Shown here: piece after piece, positions 23,562-33,429 of the stretch
Numbering within the stretch: the stretch's first letter is position 1
How the letters are laid out: each line of letters begins with the position of its first letter
Assembly: GCA_033557465.1 (NCBI GenBank)
Contig: CM066032.1
Span: 57,386,955 to 57,450,954 of the forward strand
Direction: 5' to 3'
Source of the DNA: Ichthyophis bannanicus
Lineage: Eukaryota > Chordata > Amphibia > Gymnophiona > Ichthyophiidae
DNA length: 64,000 nt
Translations under genes and position numbers: made by a program
The notes under the pieces: model-generated
What the model saw: the letters and a program-made list of their open reading frames with translations, nothing else
What the model was told of the DNA's origin: nothing
The model's database searches: none

Positions 23562-23881
23562 GCTTTTCCTTCTGTGCGCCGGCGGCCGGAGCCATCCTTG
23601 GTGCCTGGAGGGCTGGACCTGAGGCTCGGCGGCGGCGGCGGGTCGGAGCGGCGGCGTGCGGGTGTCGGTTCCTCTCCCGGCAGTGGGGTTTTCCTCCGGG
23701 CTAAGGTGGAAGGCCCGGAAATTGCCAGGCAAGTGGTCCGGTTTTGGACAGGGGTTGCTTGATTGCGCGGTGCAGGGCTAACACAAACAAACAAACAAAA
23801 AAAAAACGAACGTAGCAGGGAGCTGTGCAGACGGTTTCCCTAGCTGCCTCCTGCTAGTGCTGCCTATTGCGAGTGCTGGGC

Positions 23882-25599
23882 ATGTCACCAACGGGAAAAA
23901 AGGGGGGACCCAAGCCGGGGAGGAGGTCTGGCCAGGCTTCCCCGAGTCAGCCTGGAGCCTGTGGGACAGCTGCTGCAAGGCCCGAGAGGCAGCGGGCGCG
24001 TAAAAAGAAAGGAGGGGCTGGGTCGGGTGTGGAGCCACAGGAGCCACCTTCTTCGATTACTCGGGGGCGGGAGGCCCGGGGCCGGGCTCCTAGCCGGAGC
24101 AGAGCTTCCCAGCGGGGCTCTGGCTCTTTAACGGGTACGGGGCGCGACCGGCAAGCGCAAGGTGCGGGTCCGGTTGCCCGGGGGGGGCGGGGTGGTCGGG
24201 GTAGGTCTAGGGGGGCAGTGAGAGGTGCACCAGGAGTCCGTGGGGCTCCCGGGGGGGATGTGGCCAACCAGCAGGGAGGCGATACTTCTGGTGGGCCAGC
24301 TAGGCTGGGGAGTGTCTCGGCCAGTGCAGGTGGGGTTTCCCTGCCTGCTTGGGAGCGCTGGCAGAGCGGGGGACAAGGCTCTTCTAGTGCAGAGTGGCTA
24401 GGAGCGTGGCAGCCACCATGGGCGTTGCCGGGTGTTCCTTCGGCGTTTTCTGTTTTTTCTCCGCAGGTACCTGCTGGATGGCACTACGGGGGACACCCGT
24501 TGATGATGGCTGCTGGACAGACAGACGACAGGCCGGTGGTTGCTGGCGGTAGTCCCTTGCCTGGTGGGGCAGGTGGCGGAGCGGCTGCAGCGGATGCATC
24601 GCAACGGGAGTCCGGAGTTCCTGCTGCGACAGTCGCCTCAGCGGCAGGTGAGTTGGATGCGGGCACAACGCCGGATGTTGTCGTCGAGGTAGCGCCCATC
24701 GCTAGTCGGGCGGAGGGGATTGATGCTCCGTCGGGCGGGAAGGGTCGGAAGCGGTCGGGGAAGAGGGGGCGGCATTTGTGTCGTCGTCATCGACGTTCAG
24801 AATCCTCCTCCTCATCAACGTCGGATTTTTCATCCAGTTCTCTTTCGGACGGTGGCGGTCGAGGGCGCGGGGACAAGGGGGAGTCAGATAGGGCGGTGCA
24901 AGTGGGGGCGTCTCCTTCCGTAGTGGCTTTCTCAGAGTTATGGGAGGGCGTGCCAAAGCATCTGCGGAGAAGAATTGTTAAGCGTCGTTACTTGGATATA
25001 TTCCGTTTGCTTGAGGGTCGTAAACGGTCGGGGGATAGTCGGAGGAAGCGTAAGGAGGACGAGAAGGCAGGCAGGGTTCGGAGGGTGGCGCGGAATGTGG
25101 TCAATTGGACGCGGGCCTTTCTACGATTAGCTAGTGTGTGGGGTAATGCGCATCCGGACCAGTATGGGATGCTTCTGGCGTATGCGGATTCCATCTTAGA
25201 GGCGTCGCAGACTCACGAAGGTTGGGCTTGGCTCAACTATGATGAGAAGTTTCCGGGATAAGATGGAGGAGAATCAGCTGCTGTCCTGGGGAACGCAAGA
25301 CATTAATCTGTGGCTGACGCAGATGGCGATCAGACCTAGTGGGGGGAGTGCAGGCCGCGGTGGACTGTCGGGTGCTACGAAGGTGGATCGCCCCTTTCGA
25401 TCTGGCGTGCCCCCTGCTTTGCAGAGACACCAGGGGGGGGGGGAGTGCAGGTGACTTGTGCTGGCGGTTCAATAAGTCTTCCTGCCCCTTTCCGGACTGC
25501 AAATTCCGGCACGCATGCACCCTCTGTAATGGAAGCCACTCAGCACTTAAATGTGTTAAAAAGAGTGGTGGAGGGGCCGCCCCCCTCCCTCCCCGATAG
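23882..25599 (+). pseudogene. Ngaro gag-like ORF1 with C-terminal zinc knuckles, frameshifted
   Basis: I take the ATG at 23882. The N-terminal third is Gly/Arg/Pro-rich and basic; then comes a Ser-rich and Arg/Lys-rich segment, then a helical region (YLDIFRLLEGRKR, LRLASVWGNAHPDQYGMLLA). The frame stops at 25259-25261, but homologous-looking text continues in the next frame (NQLLSWGTQDINLWLTQMA). After an 11-G run at 25433-25443 it continues in the third frame as a Cys/His cluster (CWRFNKSSC, CKFRHACTLC, C) ending at 25599. A CCCH-type finger at the gag end is usual for DIRS/Ngaro elements. Two single-base shifts thus separate the parts; the second falls in the G homopolymer. Confidence 0.75.
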
Positions 25600-27211
25600 T
25601 AGCAGCTTGGTGAGTCTGGCTCCCACTCCGATTGAGATTAATGTTCTGGGTCCTTGGCTTCGGCGCTATCCTCGGAGGCGCGTAGGCCGTAGTTTGGAGT
25701 ATGGCTTTCGGGAGGGGTTCCCTATACCAGTGGTAGGCAATGTGAGGGTAGCCAGGGCTCGGAATTCACCGTCGGTCCGGCGTTTCGCGCCTTTCGTCAG
25801 GGATAAGTTGGCATCGGAGATTGTTCTGGGTAGGGTAGCGGGTCCGTTCGACCAGCTGCCGTTTGCTGACCTGGTGCTATCTCCACTGGGTATTATTCCA
25901 AAAAAGGAGCCGGGTAAGTATCGCTTGATTCATAATCTGTCCTTTCCCATTGGTTCCTCGGTTAATGATCACATTCCTAAGGACTTGTGTGCGGTACGCT
26001 ATGCATCTTTTGATGATGCAGTCGACCTGGTGAGAGCCTGCGGGTCTGGGTGCTTGTTGGCAAAAGTGGATATTGAATCCGCCTTCCGGTTGTTGCCAGT
26101 TCATCCGTCGTCCTTTCCTTTGCTGGGGTTTTCCTGGGAAGGGAAATATTATTTCGACAAATGCATGCCGATGGGCTGTTCGGTTTCCTGTGCGTATTTC
26201 GAGCAGTTTAGTTCCTTTTTGCATTGGGCGTTTGTCGACTGGATGGGGTGTGGGGCGGTCGTTCATTACCTGGATGATTTTTTGTTTGTCGGGCCGGCGG
26301 CTACTGGACAGTGTAAGGCGTTGTTGGACGGTTTTGTTCAACTAGCTCAGCTTTGGGGGGTTCCCCTAGCGTCTGGTAAGACGGAGGGCCCGGCGACTAT
26401 CCTTACCTTTTTGGGCGTGGAATTGGACTCAGTGGCACGGGTCGCCCGCTTGCCCAGGGAAAAAGTTGTCAAGCTGCGTGTGTTGGTGGCCAACGCGCTG
26501 GTTTCCCGCAAGATAACGTTGCGGGAGATGCAGTCCTTGGTTGGTTCGCTTAACTTTGCTTGCAGGGTTATTCCCATGGGGAGGGTCTTCTTGCGTCGGC
26601 TCGCTGGGGCCACTACGGGTGTGGAGAAGCCCCATCACCGCATTAGGATGTCTCAAAGCCTCCGGGCGGATCTCAGGATCTGGGACGCATTTTTACGTAC
26701 GTTCAATGGGACCACGGTGTTACGGGACCAGGAGGTGACTTCTGCTGATCTGCAATTGTTTACTGATGCGGCTGGGGGAGCGGGCCTTGGGATTTATTTT
26801 GGAGGCTCTTGGTGTGCGGCGGGGTGGCCGCAGTCCTGGAGAGATAGTGGCCTTACGGATAACATTACCTTTCTTGAGTTGTTCCCCATTCTCGTGGTCA
26901 TGTCAGTATGGCCTAGCCGGCTTCGCAATCGGAGGATTCTGTGGTGGTGCGACAATGTCGCCGTGGTGTTCGTGGTCAATCGCTATTCCCCCAAATGTAG
27001 GCCCGTCGCTAATTTGATGCGCCAGGTTATTTTCACCTGTTTACAGTTGAATTTAGTGATTAGGGCTCGGCACATTCCAGGTAGTCATAACACCATTGCT
27101 GATGCTCTTTCCCGTTTCAAGTGGGAGCAGTTTCGCGCCTTGGCGCCCGATGCGGACGAGGAGGGCGCAGCAGTCCCGGAGCACCTCTGGCGCATTGGCC
27201 TAGTGACCTGA
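25445..27211 (+). CDS. Ngaro reverse transcriptase-RNase H
   Basis: The open frame is intact over 588 codons; the RT homology starts near residue 70. Visible RT landmarks are G-I-I-P-K-K (palm start), V-D-I-E-S-A-F, M-P-M-G-C-S-V-S and the catalytic V-H-Y-L-D-D-F, then F-L-G-V-E-L-D. RNase H follows, with T-D-A-A-G-G-A-G, F-L-E-L-F-P, W-C-D-N-V-A-V and A-D-A-L-S-R-F. It would copy the element's RNA to cDNA and degrade the template. The first residues overlap the gag zinc-knuckle frame, so the real start is uncertain. Its TGA (27209-27211) overlaps the ATG of the recombinase ORF. Confidence 0.92.
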   Translation: MQVTCAGGSISLPAPFRTANSGTHAPSVMEATQHLNVLKRVVEGPPPSLPDSSSLVSLAPTPIEINVLGPWLRRYPRRRVGRSLEYGFREGFPIPVVGNVRVARARNSPSVRRFAPFVRDKLASEIVLGRVAGPFDQLPFADLVLSPLGIIPKKEPGKYRLIHNLSFPIGSSVNDHIPKDLCAVRYASFDDAVDLVRACGSGCLLAKVDIESAFRLLPVHPSSFPLLGFSWEGKYYFDKCMPMGCSVSCAYFEQFSSFLHWAFVDWMGCGAVVHYLDDFLFVGPAATGQCKALLDGFVQLAQLWGVPLASGKTEGPATILTFLGVELDSVARVARLPREKVVKLRVLVANALVSRKITLREMQSLVGSLNFACRVIPMGRVFLRRLAGATTGVEKPHHRIRMSQSLRADLRIWDAFLRTFNGTTVLRDQEVTSADLQLFTDAAGGAGLGIYFGGSWCAAGWPQSWRDSGLTDNITFLELFPILVVMSVWPSRLRNRRILWWCDNVAVVFVVNRYSPKCRPVANLMRQVIFTCLQLNLVIRARHIPGSHNTIADALSRFKWEQFRALAPDADEEGAAVPEHLWRIGLVT

Positions 27212-28089
27212 TGGAGCTGCTTCGCCAGTCAGTCTCTCCGGCAACATGGGTTGCTTATCAGCGCGGCTACAGCTGTGTCGTATCCTTTCTGGTACTTCAA
27301 GGGTGGCGAGAGGGTCCGGCCTCTGATCAGCTGTTGGGTCAGTATGTGCTGGAGTCCAAGTCGGCGGGCTTGTCGCGTGCTACCGTGCGACGGCATCTAG
27401 CGGGGTTTTCCTTTTTTGCCCGCGCTCTCGGGTGGGGGGCAGCGGGTGGGGGATTTTTGACGCGTATGCTGCTGCGTGGTTGGGAGCGGTCCTGCCCTGC
27501 TTTGGGGGATTGGCGGCGCCCTATCACGCATGATGTGTTGCGGCGTTTATGCGATGCTTTGCCTCATGTGGTTTCCTCCCACTATGAAGGGGCGCTGTTC
27601 CGCGCGGTTTTTTCTGTAGCATTTTTCGGAGCTTTTCGAGTCGGTGAGTTGGTGGCGGAATCGGGAAGGACTTGCGCCGGGAGGGAGTTTCAGCTTCATC
27701 AAGTGCAATTCCGTGGGGGCGGGGTTCGTATCCGCCTGGCCCGTTCTAAGACGGATCAAGCAGGGCGGGGGGCCTGGGTGGCGTTGGCTGCGGTGCCTGG
27801 CTCCCCTTCGTGTCCGGTGGCGTTATTGCAGGCGTACCTACTGGTGCGTCCGGATATCGGAGGTAGCTTGTTTATTCATCGGGATGCGCGGGTTCTCACC
27901 CGCTTCCAGTTTGCAGCGGTGTTGCGTCTGGCGTTACGGCGCGTAGGCGAGGACCCCGCGGCGTTTGCCCCACACTCCTTCCGGATTGGGGCGGCGACCA
28001 GCGCGGCTGCTGCTGGCCTGTCGGATCCGGAGATCCAACGGATCGGGAGATGGCGATCGCGGGCATTCCATAGCTATGTGCGGCTTTAG
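27211..28089 (+). CDS. Ngaro tyrosine recombinase
   Basis: From ATG 27211, 292 residues to TAG 28087-28089. The C-terminal catalytic set is complete: Arg in AFRVGEL, Lys in ARSKTDQ, H-S-F-R in PHSFRIG, W in GRWRSR and the nucleophile Tyr in FHSYVRL. The N-terminal part (WVAYQRGYSCVVSFL) fits the SAM-like core-binding domain. It would insert circular double-stranded cDNA into the genome without target duplication. I choose this ATG because it overlaps the RT stop as TGATG and the open frame upstream of it (from 27121) has no family-like residues. Confidence 0.9.
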   Translation: MELLRQSVSPATWVAYQRGYSCVVSFLVLQGWREGPASDQLLGQYVLESKSAGLSRATVRRHLAGFSFFARALGWGAAGGGFLTRMLLRGWERSCPALGDWRRPITHDVLRRLCDALPHVVSSHYEGALFRAVFSVAFFGAFRVGELVAESGRTCAGREFQLHQVQFRGGGVRIRLARSKTDQAGRGAWVALAAVPGSPSCPVALLQAYLLVRPDIGGSLFIHRDARVLTRFQFAAVLRLALRRVGEDPAAFAPHSFRIGAATSAAAAGLSDPEIQRIGRWRSRAFHSYVRL

Positions 28090-28139
28090 GGTTGGGGGGG
28101 GGGGGTATGACTAACTACTTTGTTATTCTTTCTTTGCAG

Positions 28140-28762
28140 GGCAAAGCCTGGGATCGTGTTGCTGTTGGGTGATTGGCCACTCCTTTGTGTTCTGGGCTGG
28201 TCGGCGAGCAGCGACACGGCCGATGGGGCTGCATTTGGGACTTTCGGAGCTTGCAGTAACCGTCTCATGGCTGGGCGAGCGCGGGCTTCGGTGGTTCCAG
28301 CTATTGCCTTTGCTGCGGCATCACCAGCGTTCCCGATGTGCACCGGACATTTTACTGATACACTTGGGTGGCAACGATTTGGTTGCCTGGACTTGCCGAC
28401 AGTTGATTCGGGCAGTCAAGAAGGACTTGGGGGTGGTGTTCGGGATGTTTCCGGGAGTGCTAGTGTTGTGGTCTGATATCATTCCAAGGCCGTCCTGTTG
28501 GGCTCAGCGACGGTGGTCCCGGGGGGTGGCGAAGATTAACCGACAAATTGGCAAATGGGTGGGGGCCAAAGGGGGCTGTCAAATTTTACACCCTTGGGTG
28601 GAAGTGGGGTGCTCGGGCCTTTACCGGCCTGATGGCGTGCACTTGTCCCCAGTAGGGTTGGATTTACTTCTCAATGATTGGCAGGAGGCCTTGGAGGATA
28701 TTAGATTAAGGGCCCGGGCTGGTCGCAGCTTACCTTTGGGGGGCGGCTCCGGTCGTGGCTGA
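28140..28762 (+). CDS. Ngaro SGNH-hydrolase-like ORF
   Basis: The frame carries the SGNH/GDSL blocks in order: I-G-H-S-F (Ser block), L-G-G-N-D-L (Asn block) and D-G-V-H-L-S (Asp/His block). Hydrolase ORFs of this type are known in vertebrate Ngaro elements; the substrate is unknown. There is no good ATG at the start. Directly before it lies gactaactac (branch-point-like) and ttctttctttgcag, a strong 3' splice site ending at 28139. So I infer that it is reached by splicing, possibly from the recombinase ORF or a 5' leader. It ends at TGA 28760-28762, just before repeat B1. Confidence 0.75.
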
Positions 28763-28773
28763 CCTGAGCCGGT

Positions 28774-29179
28774 GGCGGGATCCCGGAGGTTTCCGGGGTC
28801 CGGAGCCGGAGGCAAGCAGGAGGGCGGGGGTAGGGTACCCCCGACCCGGTTAATCCCTCAGGTTTTTGCTAATGATATGGCGAAGCCGGAAGAGGGAGGG
28901 CGTGGATAAGCAATTGGGCTTGTGCCCGAGGGGGAAGCGGAAGCAGCGTCACCTTGCTCATAACGTGGCGGGTGAGGGCTCGCTCTGCTTGGCGGGGGTG
29001 GGGGTGGGGAGATTTATGATGTTTTGTATTTGTATTAGATGGTTTGTTAAAAGGTTATTAAAGCTGCGACCAGTTTGAAACCCAAAAATGTTGTCATGTG
29101 ATTGCTAACAGGTATTGGGTGGAAGGAAAATGGGGGTGGTAGGAGGGGCGGTGGGCAGCGTGTACGCCGTACCCGGTTA
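28774..29179 (+). repeat. Ngaro repeat B1
   Basis: 406 bp starting gcgggatcccggagg and ending tacgccgtacccggtta, immediately followed by A2. It contains ggttattaaagctgcgacc, where ATTAAA may serve as a poly(A) signal. B2 at 29503-29907 is almost identical (a C-run one base longer in B1; c/t at tg(c/t)taacagg). Confidence 0.9.
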
Positions 29180-29433
29180 TTGGAAGGCCGCAGGGGCGTG
29201 TCCCCGGGGCCGCCGCTAACCGGGGGGGCGGCATGCTGCTTTAGCCCGCGGGAACCGGCGGCGCGCATAGCGAGGGGTGGCCGCGCTGTCTGGCGAGCTC
29301 ATTGGCTCCCGCGGGGTGTTTTCAAATGCGCGGGAGCCAATGGGTGCCGAGGACGGCGGGCCGAGGAGGGGGGGAGGTGCGGGACTCGGCGCGGCTCCGG
29401 CCTTTCTGTTGGGGGGCTGGAGGCGACGGACGT
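29180..29433 (+). repeat. Ngaro repeat A2
   Basis: Internal copy of A1, directly abutting B1. The B1-A2 junction is expected to form from the joined ends of the circular intermediate. Confidence 0.9.
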
Positions 29434-29502
29434 CCCGCCCTCCCTCCCTTTACAAGGACGTGGGGGCGGGGGTATGGGTTGTTGCAGCTTGGGGGGGAGA
29501 TG

Positions 29503-29907
29503 GGCGGGATCCCGGAGGTTTCCGGGGTCCGGAGCCGGAGGCAAGCAGGAGGGCGGGGGTAGGGTACCCCGACCCGGTTAATCCCTCAGGTTTTTGCTAA
29601 TGATATGGCGAAGCCGGAAGAGGGAGGGCGTGGATAAGCAATTGGGCTTGTGCCCGAGGGGGAAGCGGAAGCAGCGTCACCTTGCTCATAACGTGGCGGG
29701 TGAGGGCTCGCTCTGCTTGGCGGGGGTGGGGGTGGGGAGATTTATGATGTTTTGTATTTGTATTAGATGGTTTGTTAAAAGGTTATTAAAGCTGCGACCA
29801 GTTTGAAACCCAAAAATGTTGTCATGTGATTGTTAACAGGTATTGGGTGGAAGGAAAATGGGGGTGGTAGGAGGGGCGGTGGGCAGCGTGTACGCCGTAC
29901 CCGGTTA
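29503..29907 (+). repeat. Ngaro repeat B2 (3' terminus)
   Basis: Terminal copy of B1. Between A2 and B2 lies a unique 69-bp spacer (29434-29502, cccgccctcc...gggggggagat). The flanking DNA resumes with caggagagacata. Confidence 0.9.
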
Positions 29908-32450
29908 CAGGAGAGACATAACAAAGGAAAGAAGTAAGAACAAGTGTAAGAGGAAGAAAGAAAGGTGAAATAAAAGAGGGGAAGGAAGGAAGGAGCACAG
30001 CAAAATCAAGAGCCAAAGGCAGAGGCGAAAAGATGAGCTTTTAACTTAGAAACATAGAAACATGATGACAGAAAAAAACCACAAGGCCCATCTAGTCTGT
30101 CCTTCCATAACAAATACAACAGTCCACTTTTTACCTTTAGAGATCCTCTGTGTTGGTCCCATGCTTTTTTTAATTCAGTTACTGTCCTCATCTCTACCAC
30201 CTCCACTGGGAGACTATTCCACGGATCCACTACTCTTTCCGTAAAGAAATATTTCCGCATATCACTCCTGAATCTATCTCCCTTCACCCTCATCCCATGT
30301 CCCCTCGTAGCAGAACTTGCTTTCAATTGAAAGAGGCTCTCTCCCTGAACATTTATGCCACAGAGGTATTTAAACATCTCAATCATATCACCTCTATCCC
30401 GCCTTTCCTCTAAGGTGTACATATTAAGATCCTTAAGTCTGTCCTCATATGCTTTATAATGAAGCCCATTAATCATTTTAGTAGCAACCCTCTGCACCGA
30501 CTCCATCCTGTTCACATCCTTTTGAAGGTGCGGTCTCCAGAATTGCACACCATACTCCAAATGAGGTCGCACCAAAGACTTATACAGAGGCATTATCACC
30601 TCCTTTTTTCTGCTAGCCATTCCTCTCTGTATGCACCCAAGCATCCTTCTAGCTTTTGCCGTCGCCTTTTCTACCTGTTTAGCTACTTTAAGATCATCAG
30701 ACACAACCACACCTAGGTCCCGCTCTTCTTTAGTGGACCAAAGTACTTCACCTCCTATACTGTATTGCTCCCTTGGATTGCTGCAGCCCAAATGCATGAC
30801 CTTACATTTTTTAACATTAAATCCCAGCTGCCAAATTCTAGACCATTCTTCAAGCTTAGCTAGATCCCTCCTCATGTTATCTACACCTTCCTGGGTGTCT
30901 ACTCTATTGCAGATTTTGGTATCATCCGCAAAGAGGCAAACCTTACCCGACAGCCCTTCCGCTATATCACTAACAAAGACGTTAAAAAGAATCGGACCAA
31001 GGACAGATCCCTGGGGCACACCACTGGTAACATCCTTCTCCTCAGAGTGAGCTCCATTTACTTGTACTCTTTGTCGCCTCCCACCCAACCAATTTCTAAC
31101 CCAAGCAGTAACTTTAGGGTCCATCCCTAGGGTGCTCAGTTTGTTTATAAGTCGCCTGTGAGGAACAGTGTCAAAGGCATTACTGAAATCTAAATACACC
31201 ACATCTAGAGCTCTCCCTCGGTCCAACTCCCTGGTCACCCAGTCAAAGAAATCAATCAAATTTGTCTGACAAGACCTGCCTCTGGTGAATCCATGCTGCC
31301 TCGGATCCTGTAATCCGCCGGCAACTTGTTTGAAGAGGGGCAAAGAAGATGCCTGATGTATAGACAAAGGAAGTTTATTCCAAGCGTAGGGAGCAGCAAG
31401 GTGAAAAGAGCGGAATCTGGAGTTGACAATAGAGGAGAAGGGCATAACAAGAAGCAACTGGGAAGAAGAACGGAGTACACGAGGGGGGAAATAGGGAGAA
31501 ATGAGAGAAGAAAGGTATTGAGGAGCCACAGAGTGAATGCACTTTTATAGGTCAGAATGAGAAGCTTAAAGTGAATACGGAAACGGATAGGGAGCCAGTG
31601 AAGAGATCTGAGGAGAGGAGTGATGTGGGCAAAACGAGGCTTTCAGAAAATCAAACGGGCAGCGGAGTGCTGAATAGACTGAAGAGGGAAGAGATGAGAC
31701 TGAGGGAGACCAGCAAGAAGGAGGTTACAATAATCAAGGCGGGAGGTGATTAGGGAATGGATGAGGGTTTTAGTAGTGAGCTCAGAGAGAAAGGGGCGGA
31801 TTTTGCCAATGTTGAGGAGAAAGAAACGACAGGTCTTTGCGTTGAGTTGGATATGAGAGGAGAAAGAGAGTGAAGAGTCAAAAATAACACCAAAATGGCG
31901 AGCAGAAGAAACAGGTTGGAGAACAGAGCCATCAAAAGAGACTGAAAAAGAAGAAGGAGAAAGGGAAATTTTAGGAGAAAAAACGTAAAGTTCAGTCTTG
32001 GTCATGTTCAATTTCAGGCGACGATGGAACATCCAGGTAGCAATGGCAGAGAGACAGCAAGAGATCCGGGACTGGAAAGCAGCAGAAAGATCAGGAGTAG
32101 AGATAGATTTGGGAGTCATCAGCATAGAGATGGTACTGAAAACCATGAGAGGAAATAAGCACATCAAGGGATTGGGTACAAAGAGAAAAAAGAAGGGGAC
32201 CCAAGACAGAACCCTGGGGGACACCAACCGAGAGCGGGGTAACAGAGGAGGAGGATCCACCAGAACATACACTAAAGGAGTGATGGGAGAGATATGAGGA
32301 GAACCAGGAGAGAACAGAGTCCCTAAAGCCGTGAGGACAAAGTGTCAAGGAGACGATCATGGTCAACAGTGTCAAAGGCAGCATAAAGGTCAAGGAGGAT
32401 AAGGACAGAGCAAAGGCCTTTAGATTTAGCCAGGAGCAAGTCACTGTACA
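29908..32450 (-). mobile_element. L2-type LINE (minus), partial, interrupted by a CR1
   Basis: On the minus strand, 32444-31643 shows the RT core [13 protein letters not shown] and Y-A-D-D-S-Q-I-Y, then [21 protein letters not shown] and [13 protein letters not shown]. The C-terminal L2 domain (SFHLAAPYAWNKLPLSIHQ) lies at 31500-31330 and resumes at about 30048-30003 as KLKAHLFASAFGS. The gap between is filled by the CR1 at 30050-31330. The coding part is broken into several frames and the 5' end is missing. The 3' tail towards 29908 is purine-rich on + and meets the Ngaro end. Confidence 0.8.
30050..31330 (-). mobile_element. 5'-truncated CR1 LINE nested in the L2
   Basis: The minus-strand frame is open across the whole insertion, so an L2-CR1-L2 chimaeric frame of 507 codons exists (31529-30006). 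CR1 RT landmarks are [39 protein letters not shown] and the C-terminal RGHGMRVKGDRF and RKYFFTERVVDPWNSLP. The 3' end, read on minus, finishes with the octamer-like repeat TTTCTATG twice, typical of CR1. There is no clear target duplication. The intact frame suggests a fairly recent insertion. Confidence 0.88.
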
Positions 32451-33260
32451 TGTACAGCTGTATAAGGCTTTTCTGAGATCATGAGGGGGGGGGTACGAGA
32501 TTACAGTTGAATATGGTTCTGGGTGTTTGTGTTTGAGGGGGAGCGGGAGGAAAGGTCCTGTAAAAGCCTTGCCTGGACTATGGAGGATAGCTGAAACTAC
32601 ACAGCCCTCAGTGTTGGGGGATGTTTGAGTGCTCGGACCTGAGCAGTACCATGAAGGAAACGAGCTGTACTGGACCTGAGGTTATAGGCTGGTAGGACAA
32701 CGCTATCCGATTCTTTCTGTGTTGAGAAATCCTTTAGTTACTTAGAAGTATCTGACTCATTAGTACCTATGTCCTGATTTTTCCATCCTCTCAGAAAGGG
32801 AATGTCCTGAAAGGAAATCCCGTGGTTAGAGGAGCACAAAATTTAGTGCACTACCAGCCTCTGACACACAAGCAAACCCTACAGAACAATGACCTCAAAA
32901 CAACGCGGATGTTCTCCAGACATAAACCAAAACATGGCCATGAAAAATGTCTTATAAAGGGAGCTATGGATATTTGAACAGACCACCTGGTTTCTTCTGT
33001 GGTCTAGGCCATTCCTCTGTTCAGGCACTGAGCATGAGGCAAAGGAAGTGAGTTTCATCTGCACTGCAACTTTGTGTATTTCACAAAGACGAGTTACAGG
33101 AAACCAACAGGTTTCAGAAGAATATAGCAGTGAAGCAACCTTGCATTAAGTAAATAATTTGGGAGGGGTGATTTTCTGGTAAGCAAAGAAAGCAAATCAT
33201 GTTCTGGAAATCTGCTGTCAAAGAGGAAATAGCTAATTCCATATTTTGCTAGTTAGAGCA
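32451..33260. other. Upstream flank of the avidin-family gene
   Basis: There is no gene or repeat I can name. It is ordinary-composition DNA between the L2 and the avidin promoter. It may contain regulatory sites but none stands out. Confidence 0.4.
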
Positions 33261-33267
33261 CTGGGAG

Positions 33268-33275
33268 TATAAATA
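33268..33275 (+). promoter_or_regulatory. TATA box of the avidin-family gene
   Basis: tataaata lies 87 bp upstream of the start codon in the context ggagtataaataaggga. A start site about 30 bp downstream (near 33298-33302) would give a 5' UTR of about 55 nt. TATA-type promoters are usual for tissue-specific secreted proteins such as egg-white components. Confidence 0.65.
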
Positions 33276-33354
33276 AGGGAAACTCAGGAGCAGATCGCAG
33301 GAGACAGAGGCTTTTGAATCTTCACACTTCTGGTTCCACAGATTTGTTCTGGCT

Positions 33355-33429
33355 ATGGAGAAGAGACTCATCCTCTGTGGCATTCAGCTCCTGGTCCTGA
33401 CGTCTTTCTGTTTTTCTGAGGATGCTCAG
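33355..33429 (+). CDS. AVD: Avidin-family gene exon 1 (signal peptide)
   Basis: 25 codons from ATG 33355. There is a hydrophobic core [14 protein letters not shown] after the basic start MEKR, with a likely signal-peptidase site near FCFSEDA. The exon ends CAG|gtgata, a non-optimal donor, in phase 0. The next exon begins with the conserved Cys of the mature protein. Confidence 0.88.

Larger units (their letters stand above)
23306..29907 (+). mobile_element. Ngaro-type tyrosine-recombinase retrotransposon, nearly complete
   Basis: A 6.6-kb element with the split direct repeats of Ngaro elements: A1 23306-23561, body, B1 28774-29179, A2 29180-29433, B2 29503-29907. B1 directly abuts A2, as in the family. 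It encodes gag, RT-RNase H, a tyrosine recombinase and an SGNH-hydrolase-like ORF, all on +. No methyltransferase ORF is seen and the termini are not inverted, which argues against DIRS1 proper. A1/A2 differ at only a handful of positions and B1/B2 at about two, so the insertion is probably young. There is no obvious target duplication, as expected for recombinase-mediated insertion. The gag frame is broken twice. Confidence 0.9.

Noticed and set aside
23306..29907. DIRS1 element
   Set aside because: The termini are split direct repeats, not inverted repeats with an internal complementary region, and no methyltransferase ORF is seen; Ngaro fits better.
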